Shown piece after piece: positions 49,894-59,500 of a stretch of 64,000 bases of DNA. Numbering within the stretch: position 1 is the stretch's first letter; each line of letters starts with the position of its first letter. A program made the position numbers and the translations under genes. Origin of the DNA: Rhododendron vialii (Eukaryota; Streptophyta; Magnoliopsida; Ericales; Ericaceae); contig NC_080568.1 in the NCBI RefSeq assembly GCF_030253575.1, positions 25,361,501-25,425,500 on the forward strand. The letters run 5' to 3'. The notes beneath the pieces were generated by a model. That model searched no databases, was not told the origin of the DNA, and saw nothing but the letters and a program-made list of their open reading frames with translations.

Positions 49894-51767
49894 GTTTGGA
49901 CGCTCAAGGAGGTATCAGGAGTCGAGACTGATTTCTTGTCTTTTGGGTCTCTCTCTCCTTTCTCCGTCCCCCATTTCCCTGCTCCCTCCTCTTCGCTTTC
50001 ACGTTTCCCAGTCGCCAGAGGATAAGGTATCGGAGATAAATCCATGCCATGGCAAATCCGAGCGGTTATCTCCCAAGTGGTACCCGTTCGAGACATTCGA
50101 GCGGTTCGATACACTTTTAAATAGTTCGAATTGAAATCATTTTTTTTCTTTTCTCTCATCTCAACACTCTTTCTCATTTTCTCTCTCCAAATTTGAGTCA
50201 TTTAAAAATAGTATAAACGGCTTGAATGGATGAACCGACACCACATTATACTTTTTTTTTTTTGATCCGCTACATAATACCTGCTTCGCGCTAAAAAAAA
50301 TTCCCAAACCCGAGTCTCAAACCCCAAAGTTTGTCCCGTATTGTTTTCACCCTCCAATTTTGCTACAAAAGTGACCGTTTGAAACTTAAAAGGAGAAGAA
50401 AATAAACGAAAAAAAAATGCGAAGGGAAAGAAAATGAGAGGAAAAATTTATTAAACTTATAATTTTTATTTTTTTTCTTTCATTCTTTTCCAACCAAACA
50501 GTAGAAAGGCGATTTTTTTAATTTTAGTTTATTTTCTTTGAGTTAAAAAAGAGCCTAATTTTTTTTTTACAAGATCAATCACACCTAAACCGCACACCTA
50601 TTGACACACCACATATTCAGCCTGTGTGGAGTTCATGCACTTACTGAATGTGTAGTGTGTGCGGGTGTGTGATTTGGAAGTATTGCTGGACTTATCACTC
50701 ATTCACATCACATGTGAGGCGTCACACAAGTCAATTTTTCTACAATCACACACGTGAGGACAAAACATTTTACACAAACTCACTTACATTACATGTGGGG
50801 TTCACATACACTGGAAATGTGTTGTGTATGGGAGGCTCAAATGCAAGGTAAGTGGATGTTTGTGTATTTGAGTTTGGTTGTAGAATTATTGCCACACAAA
50901 CAATTACGCACATCACACATGGGGCCGACACTTCAAAAACACTTACACAGATCACATGCGATTTGAATTGTGTAACAACTCCTTTGAATGGTGGGATTTT
51001 GAAAAGGGAAAAAAAAAATTGTGCTATCTGCACAGATGAATTAAGCAAAGATAATGCACATATTTTTATCTCATCATTTCTCACTCTATAAATGTGCTAT
51101 AACTGTTTATATGGTTGTTAATTATTGGGGTGGAGGGTGTGTCCCCTTCTATTTAGAAGTAGCAATTTTAATCTAGAAACACAAACATATACACATAAAT
51201 ACTTTATGATCGTAAAATACAAATTGTTAGAAGTAGTAATTTTAGGTTAATTGGGAAAATACAAATTGTTAGAAGTAGTAATTTTAGGTTACGGGACGGT
51301 TCAAGGGACACCCAAAAAAACACCTCAAATTTCAATCTCATAGTTCTCGATCAAATTTTTATGATCCGAACCGTCCAATATGTGCAGAATGTGATTTTAA
51401 GGGTGCCCATGAGAAATTAGCAAAAAAAATGTCCAGGAAAGACTTGATTTGAGCAGTTTTTATTTAAACCGTTTAATAAAAAACTGTTCGGAACTGTTCG
51501 GATCAAGCCCTTCCCGGTTAATTTTTTTTCCGATTTCTTGAGGGTACCCTTAAAATCACGTTCTGATCATATTAAGCAGCTTGGATCATAAAAATTTGAT
51601 TGGAAACTATGAGGTGTTTTTTTAAGTGTCCCCGGAACCGCCTTGTTTAAGTTAATTGGGAAAATGCAAATTGTTAGAATGTTAGAAGTAGTAATAATTG
51701 GGAAAATATGGGGGTTGCATTTAGAATTTGGAAAACACTGCTCTCTACGGCGACGAAGGGAGGGGAA
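49894..51767. promoter_or_regulatory. Divergent promoter region of STR8 and HINT4
   Basis: 1.87 kb between two start codons on opposite strands, so it should hold both promoters and leaders. Visible content: a pyrimidine-rich leader next to STR8 (49930-49990), ACATGTG/CACACA-rich sequence (50600-50970), a 42-bp tandem repeat (51217-51290 and 51655-51715) and a Mutator-like MITE (51292-51645). No TATA box could be assigned with confidence. Confidence 0.55.
51292..51645. mobile_element. Mutator-like foldback MITE upstream of HINT4
   Basis: A 354-bp element whose outer 120-130 bp are inverted copies. Left blocks ACACCTCA, ATCAAATTTTTATGATCC and TGTGATTTTAAGGGT answer right blocks GGGTACCCTTAAAATCACG, GGATCATAAAAATTTGAT and TGAGGTGT. 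Flanks TTTAGGTTA (51283-51291) and TTTAAGTTA (51646-51654) form a 9-bp duplication with one change, the length typical of Mutator-like elements. It interrupts a 42-bp tandem repeat. Confidence 0.85.
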
Positions 51768-54700
51768 ATGGCCGGGGGAGCATCACCGTCATGCATCTTC
51801 TGTCAAATCGCCCGCTCTTCCACCTCCACCATTCTTCTCCACTCCGTTCGTTTCTCTCTCTCTCTCTCTCTGAATCTGAATCTGAAAGTTCGTGTAAAGC
51901 TAAACTTTATCTGATACAAGAGCAGATCGTGCAGGATGAGAAGGTTGTTGCTTTCCCAGACAAAATGCCTTCGGCATTTAGGTATCAATCAACACCTTTT
52001 TTCTTTTCCAGTGCTTTAACTAGCCAGTAATGTTCTGCGTTCAACATTCTCTTTTTTCTCTTTTCATTGGATTTCATATTTGGATTTTAGGAACTTAGGT
52101 GTTACAAATGATTACTTCCCATGACAAAATAGTGTTACGACTGAATGCATTATTTGTATTTGACTGGTTTTGTTGCATGAAATTGGAAATACTTCGGCTC
52201 ACTTTGGATTCAAAATTCGGCTTTGCCAATTTGAATGTTGGACAAGATGGGTCAGGATTGAATGAGGAAGGTTTTCATGGTGGGGTGATGATAGGATTTG
52301 AGAGGAAATGGTTTGTCTGCAATCCAGGTTTGGACTGCAGAGGTGCAGTCCAAGTGATCGCAACCATCGGTTAGCATTTTCAATGGTTCATATTTGTTTT
52401 GATATTCTGACCGGTAAGAATAAAGTTTTACCTGTAAGAATATTCAACAGAACTTCACAATTAATTGTCAATATGAAGGTCGAGATTGGACTGTGCACGC
52501 TAACTGCAGAGAAGCCGGATCCGATTTGAAATTGGGAAGAATATATATGTATAACTCGATTTAACCATTTAATGATCATATTAAGATTTCAAACCCAAAT
52601 CTCACCAGCCTTTAATCTAAGATAGCTTCTTTGATTGGACGCCGACCTGGGATTCGTCTTTGAGATCATTCAATTTGGTAAAGAGAGACTCCCTAACAGG
52701 CATCGCATGTGTAAGAAGAAAGAGCTGTCAATTCATCATATTTTTCTACTGCAATGGTTCCACAGAGATGGAGCATGCTGCTGGTTATTTTTGCCATGTA
52801 TAGGGTGATGCCAGCAACAGCTCCAGCTCTTGCCTCGATGGTAGCAGGGGGTGTCAAGATAGGAAGGTGAATTTGGCATGGATAGTGTTTCCCACTGTCT
52901 CCCATGAGGTATATCAAGATTCAAGAGAACGAAATCTTAGGATATTGGAAGATGTGTAGGCTCCTATTCGCAAGCTTATGTTTTCCGTACACTGTTCTTT
53001 ACATATTGGGTGAAAGAGGAATACAGATCTTATTTTGGCTTAATATGTCATAATTTTTGAACCATATGTGTCTTTTTAGTCGAGTAAAAGTGAATTGTCC
53101 TTCATTGTTACGGCCTACGAGGTACCCCCTGTGACTCCGTAAGTCAACCAATTTTATTTCTCTTTTGCAACTTTTCAACTGGAATATTCGTTTCTGTCAG
53201 AGGACATAATATACCTTTTTGTGCGATTTTGGCTCCTGTCTGATAAATTTGCTCTCACTGCTGTCGTTGTGCTACTATGAATCCATCCCATGAATTGGTA
53301 TCTAGATAGGCATTATTTGGTAATTCCTACGGAACACATTCCAACGGTCAAAGACCTCCAGAGGAGAACTGAAGACTTCTCATTGGGTAAACAAATTATA
53401 ATTAGTTGGTGCTGTCATTTTACTTTGCTTTTTTATGTTTCTTACTATGGATGACATTTGTTTTTTGTCCAGTGAGTCACATGTTAAATGTGGGGCAAAC
53501 TCTATTGCAGAGAGATGCACCTCAGTCGCAGTACAGGTATTGTTTCTTTACGTTGAGCATTGTCACCCCCCCTTTTTTCCCTCCTGAATGTCAGCTTTTC
53601 TGTGTACCAAATTGGGTGACTTTGTGACGATTGTGATTCCTTAAACTACTCTCTTTTTTAATCGGCGAAAGTCAGTAGTATTAGAATAGGATTAGCACCT
53701 TGGAAGAGGAGTTGAACTCCTGACCTCCTTTCTCCTGGTACCGAAGTGCACTTATGATTCTGTTGGGCCAAAAGCCTCTTGGAGATTCCTTGAACTACTT
53801 AAGGAACAAGATCTGGAATGGTGTTTCAAATCCAAGGATACTACAGTTTTAGTTTCTGCTCTTGACACTAGCTGTTTGTTTTGGAATACTTACTCTGTGG
53901 ATAGTGTTACTGTTAGGAAAACTCAAGTACCTAGAACGCACACACCTCAAGCAAACACAGAGCGACAATCTTTTACACAGGCAGCGGGTTTCACTATAAC
54001 AGAGGAGATTACAAATCACTCACCAAAAACACCAAGTGTATACCCAAACCCTCTAAATTGCTTCTCTTTGTGGTGATTTTTCCCTTAATCAGAACACCTC
54101 TATATATAGGGCCAAAATGGGAGCTTTGTCATCAATTGGTGGTTGGAGGTTAGGCGCTATGGGTTGAGACCTATCAACGGAAGCTGATAGAGGTTGGGAG
54201 CTTGGAGCCTCCCATTTATCAGAGCCACAAAGTCAACAGTTATTTGGTTGTATAAATGGGTTCATTCGCTCTCACAGAACATAACGAGATGTAGTGGACC
54301 CTTTAAGAACCCAAGTAGTACAAATACGGGCACGGGATGCGACACAATACTTAGACATGTCATTTTCTTTCAAAACAAGAATTCAGACACGTTGGAGACA
54401 CATTGAATAGGTTAAGAAATAATTCAGTAAACTGCATTCTGACCTTGTATTTCTTCCTAGCTTGTCCCTAACACGTCCGACTGAAACAAATGCAGTAAAA
54501 TAATTGGTCACATATTTTGGCGTCTCCAACCCTTGCCGGGAGCGTGTCCTCATGTGTTCCTGTCCGACACAGACAAGCGAGTCAGATTGACATGCATGTG
54601 CTTCTTACTATATAACTAATTGTTGTTGAATCACATAGCACATATAATTAATTTCAAACTTGCTTTTGTCCTCCTTCCTATGCCTGATGCCTGGGTTCTG

Positions 54701-55181
54701 GTCCTGCCAGTGCACGCTACAGCTTCCCCTTGCCCTCATATTGCGTCTAAATTTGGAAATTAAAGGAACAATCATCGACATCTAAATTAGGATTTACAAT
54801 TATCATGTTATCTGATTCTTTCTTCGTATATGTTTTGGTACGAAAGAGTTTTATGCAATATTCTCCTGCCCTTGTTCTAGATTTGGCTTTCATCAACCTC
54901 CTTTGAACAGTGTTGACCATCTCCACCTCCATTGTTTGGCACTTCCATTTATACCAAGGTCAGCAATTAGTTTTGTGATAGGTGTCATATACCTGAATTT
55001 TCTTGTTTGGATCATATGTTCTCCATGCGGGGAAATTCCGCAGAAGTCTTTAATTCTTAAGTTTTTAAACAGATGGAAGCATGTAAAGTACATGTCATTG
55101 GGACCCCTGGGTGGATTTATTGAAGCTGAGAAGTTGTTGGAGAGGATAAAGCCAGTATCGTCTATTCCTTCGGAAGTATGA
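51768..55181 (+). CDS. HINT4: HINT4, HIT-family adenylylsulfatase/APS phosphorylase
   Basis: Histidine-triad nucleotide hydrolase. Plant HINT4 splits adenosine 5'-phosphosulfate (adenylylsulfatase and phosphorylase activities). Exons 51768-51845, 51935-51981, 53310-53386, 53473-53536, 54881-54958 and 55073-55181 sum to 453 nt, 150 aa, matching the family's about 146 aa. Visible are CIFCQIA (Cys 9 and 12), DEKVVAFPD, HYLVIPTEHIPTVKDLQRR and SHMLNVGQTLLQRDAPQ. The catalytic triad is DHLHLHCLALP with His 102, 104 and 106. The tail is MSLGPLGGFIEAEKLLERIKP. All junctions are GT-AG and in phase. An upstream in-frame ATG at 51708 would add 20 unconserved residues, so I chose 51768. It is divergent from STR8. 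Confidence 0.93.
53640..53790 (-). mobile_element. Possible SINE-like fragment in a HINT4 intron
   Basis: On the minus strand GGAGGTCAGGAGTTCAACTC resembles a tRNA-type B box with its arm, and CCAAAAGAGGC-type sequence lies beyond. Ends and a target duplication could not be set. Confidence 0.3.
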
Positions 55182-56546
55182 AATTAGTCAATAATCTTCT
55201 GCGTATTAGACTTCACTCGACCTCATTTCTCAATTTTATGCGATGTTGTAATCAATCAGTTGATATATGCAAAGCATTTGTAATCTGGGTTTTCCAGACA
55301 ATGGTAGCAAATATTGTGATGCGCGCTTGCTCATCTTAACACATTAATCTTGTGGAATTCCCTTTTCAGCCGAATGCATGATATCAAGATGCTTTGCGTT
55401 ATCTGCACTCCTTGTTTACACTCCCACTTAAGATAACAACAATGTTCCACAAAATGTTGTTGCGGGCATCTGATATGTTCTCTTTAGGGAAGAAACTGAT
55501 ATTATGATCTTGTTCAACAACCGGTCCTGTTTTGCCCTGCTAGCTGCTTTTTCAAAAACTGAATATATTGACCTGTAACCCTTTTGCCTAGTCAGAATTC
55601 TCCGGTGTCTGTTCTGTTCTCCCCCCTCAACCGGGATTATATGAAGGGGATGTTCATTTTTTTCTAGTTTGGACCATCCTACTAACTCGTTTGGCTCCCC
55701 CCACCTTCTCCTCAGGTCCCTCTGACGTAGGGGACGCCACAGTGGCTTATTCTTGGGGAATGCCATTCTTGACCTGACAAAGGCTCGGCTTGTTTGCAGT
55801 CCTATTACTGATTGACTGATGAGGGTCATAGACTATGCGCAAAATAATGCTTCCAATTATGCAACGGATGAGATGGCAATTTTAAACAAAAATTTTTAGT
55901 GACCTGCCATGTAGTTTTTGACAAATACGCATACCTTCAGATGTTTTTGAAATGACTCTGACCTCCAACTTTACTGGAATTGCTGAAACATGCTGATGGC
56001 ATTCCTCTGTAGTTTTTAAATGCCAAAAATGCCCTTAACATTTGCATGCTTACAACTGAACAACTGCCTTCTTTCTTCGTTTCCATATTTCCACCGTCAA
56101 AATCAGAACAAATCTCTCTTAATCTCTTTATTATACTTTGATTTTGTGTTACAGTGGAAGTATGAAATATACTTTGATTGGCATACATGTAGGCAAAGGT
56201 GCGAGACAACTACAAGGATCCTAACTACAAGTACTCATGACTTATTAGGCCTTGTTTTCATTCTAAATAAAAATAATACTCCAGCAAAAATTCGCGATTG
56301 TTTATTTTGCGTCAAACTTAAATGGATTATTGGCGTGTCTCAACGAGAGAAATCAAAAAAAAAAAAAAAACTATGACATTCATCCTTCATTTTTCTAAAA
56401 AATCTAAGAAAAAATTCAGAAAAACCTTTTTTTTTTCTTTTCTCAAACTTTCCTCCCCCATTATTTTCCTCATGTTCCAAACAGGGCGTTAGCAATTTCT
56501 ATTGTTATTGGTAGCTGGGACTGGGTGGAGAGAGAGAGAGAGAGAG
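55182..56546. other. Intergenic region between HINT4 and the 2Fe-2S/TPR gene
   Basis: Holds the HINT4 3' region, a GC-richer stretch at about 55430-55830 with an unassigned 133-codon minus-strand frame, and a Tourist-like MITE (56248-56488) next to the next start codon. A GA repeat (56527-56546) directly precedes the ATG. I see no gene here. Confidence 0.55.
56248..56488. mobile_element. Tourist-like MITE next to a start codon
   Basis: About 241 bp, with left end GGCCTTGTTTTC and right end CCAAACAGGGCG imperfectly inverted. TTA lies on each side (56245-56247 and 56489-56491). Inside, GTGTCTCAACGAGAGAAATC nearly matches the core of the foldback MITE at 26565-26836. It ends about 58 bp before the ATG at 56547, so it is within the promoter or leader. 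Confidence 0.65.
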
Positions 56547-59500
56547 ATGAATGGAATTGTCTGCGCTGTGAACATCTCCCAGGTGCTCCCATCGCCTTTC
56601 GCCGACCCTTTCTCAACTCGCGGCGACAAGAAGTTCACGACCAAGTCGACGAATCCCTTCACTCCATCATCATCGTCGCCGTCCTCGAAACTCAAACGAC
56701 GTCGCAGTCCAACACCAAGCCTAAACAACCAGCAGGCGACAAACAGCTCTATTACCAGTACCAATGAAATCAGGGTGTGCGTGAACAGGACCTGCCGGCG
56801 GCAAGGCTCCATGGAAACCCTAAAAACCCTCTCCGGCATCGCGCCTCCTCACGTCTCCGTCAACTCCTGTGGTTGCTTGGGCCGCTGCGGCGCCGGCCCC
56901 AACCTTGTGGTTCTGCCTCAGTCCACGTTCTTCGCTCACTGCGGGACCCCCGCCCGAGCGGCCCATGTCATGCTCGATTCGTGCGGTGGCGACTACGACG
57001 ATTGGACTAATAGTTTGGCAGCACTTGCTTTGAGGAATAGGGCCGAGGACTTGTTGGCTAATGGTAGTAACAGTGAAGCTGAGGTCTTGCTCTCTCAGGT
57101 ACATCAGCCAACTTCTCTCTCCGAATGGGTCGATTATTGGGTACTCCCGGAGTAAAATGTGGCATTGTGTCATGTGTTACTCTCCGCAAATAAGAGATTG
57201 ATGCCACACGATGTGGGTCACTCCTCGTCACCCAACCACTCAACAGAAGGGAATGATAATGTCCCTGCCACATAATTTGTGGCTGTGTAAGTGGTCGGGA
57301 CTACCACCTAATTAACGCCACGTGGTATTGCAGGAACCCTAAATAATTACTCGTCATGTTATGTTTTTTGTGGGTTGTGTTGAATATACCAAAGATAATT
57401 TCCTCGTGGCTTTTGAATCCAGTTTTCCGACAGATTTCTAGATCATGTCAGCATGAGTTGATTGTGCATATTAGCTGAAAGCATTACTAGTTGGCTTGTT
57501 GCAGACTGTTCAGATTTCTCTAGTGCAAGTAATATGTGCACAGAGAATTGTCAAACGTGCTATACTATATTATAAGGGCACTGTATTCTAAAGATTGGTC
57601 TAGTCCACCTCTAGGCACGCCCCTCCTCCGTCCGACTAGTGCCTAGCAACTTTTGAAACATTGAAAAGGGCATTGTTTTTGTTAAGGAAATATAGTTCCA
57701 CATTGCTTGGGGGTGGAATGAGTGACCACTTAATATTATGGTGGGATCTCTCCACTCATTGCCAATTGGTTTTGAGATGGATATATAATTTTCACATGGT
57801 ATCAAAGCGGAGCCCATTCCACCCCACATTTTAAAAAAAGTTCACCATCCACACCCCACCCCGCTATGATAGCCCAACAAAAAGGCTGCACGATGATAGG
57901 CCCAAAAATAGGCTACACGTGACAGACCTCAAAACGCGGCTGCATGCAAGGGGGATGTTAAGGAAATATAGTCCCACATTGCTTGGGAGTGGAATAAGTG
58001 ATCACTTAATATAATGTTGGGATCTCCACTCATTGCCAATTCGTTTTGAGATGAATATAAAGTTCTCACAATTTTCAGTAGCATCTCTCTCTCTCTCATG
58101 GTGTGGGGAGGGGAGGGGGATGTTATCTGATGTTACACGAAATTTCTTTGGTTTGATTAATTAATTATTGTTACTAAATCAGGATGTAAATAACTGGTAT
58201 TTGTCTTAGTAATAGTGAGTCTCAATTAAGTTTGATTTGGGGCTCAAGTCATGTTCTTATTGTGTCATTGATTCCACATGAATGGAGGAGTTGTGTAAGG
58301 CCGCTAACAATTCCCATTTTCTTATTGGTGTAGGCAATAAATCTTAAACCATTTGGTGGTATCCACGTTCTCTATAAGGCCAGGTTTGTTGGAGTTACTC
58401 TTGTATCCTATCATCCATTTTGTACTGGAAGGGACTATATCTTGTCACTTATGGAAAGCTACAACTACTTGCGTTTGTAACGGATCACATAACATGCAGT
58501 TTTCTGACTGCACCATGCCTGTCAGCATGGTTGTGTGATGTATGCATATTCTCGTTTGTGGTTATTTGTTCTTTTCTTTGCTTATTTTATAGTTCGTATC
58601 TTTCTTTGATTTGTAATTGATGACTAAGGAAAAACTAATTGCTTATATGGACAACACAAGCCGCGATGAGCATGTCTCCACAAATGCAAGCATGTTGCCA
58701 CCTCGTTCTTACCACCTCATTCTACCAAGCCTTAGATTTCTTTTCATGCCTCCTCGTGCTTTCCTCTTCGCACCGATGCTTGTCACGTCCAGCTAGCCAC
58801 CTTGTGCTTTCTTGACACCTCATGATTCTCAACTCGTGGTTCATTGACATGTGTCATGTCTCTGACACAAGTTGTAGCTAGTAAGACTCCAAATGTCTTG
58901 CAAGTAGTACTTAGTCACATTATCCTCAAGTAGGAACCCTAATCCCGCCCTCAATTCTTGCTCTACGCTCGGGTTCTCAAGCCTCGCTCTCGCTAATTTT
59001 AGTTCTTGAGGATGTTTTCGAAGATGCTTTCACGCTTGCGCTTCGGCTCCCGGTCAAGAACATGCTTGAGTAAATGATCTTCTTTAAGGATCTAAAGTCT
59101 TTTTCAAGTCTAAAAGCATATCTGGGATTGTGTAATTAAGAAGCCATAAAGATTGTACGAAAAACATAGTGCGACCCTAATGAACGACCCTATAATGCCA
59201 CCATAAAACAGCTCCTCATGGTATGACCTTATGGAGCCGCTGAGTGGTGCGACCTTATGGCTCCACCCCATGGAGTGACCCCATGGTGCTTGGTTATGAT
59301 TATTTCCCCTGCACAACAACATTGCACAGGTTATTTATCGTTTTTGCATGAATCGTGAATCGAATCGCGAATCGTATCGTGAATCGGACGATTTTGACAA
59401 CCATGGACACGAGTAATATTGTCCAATACAATATGCCCAATGTAGTATATGTTAAAAGAGGGATGCCCATGTAGAGTTGGGTGAGTAATGCGACCTTGGC

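Noticed and set aside
55428-55829. 133-codon minus-strand frame downstream of HINT4
   Set aside because: No domain recognised; charged, irregular composition. Possibly organelle or repeat DNA, but unsupported.
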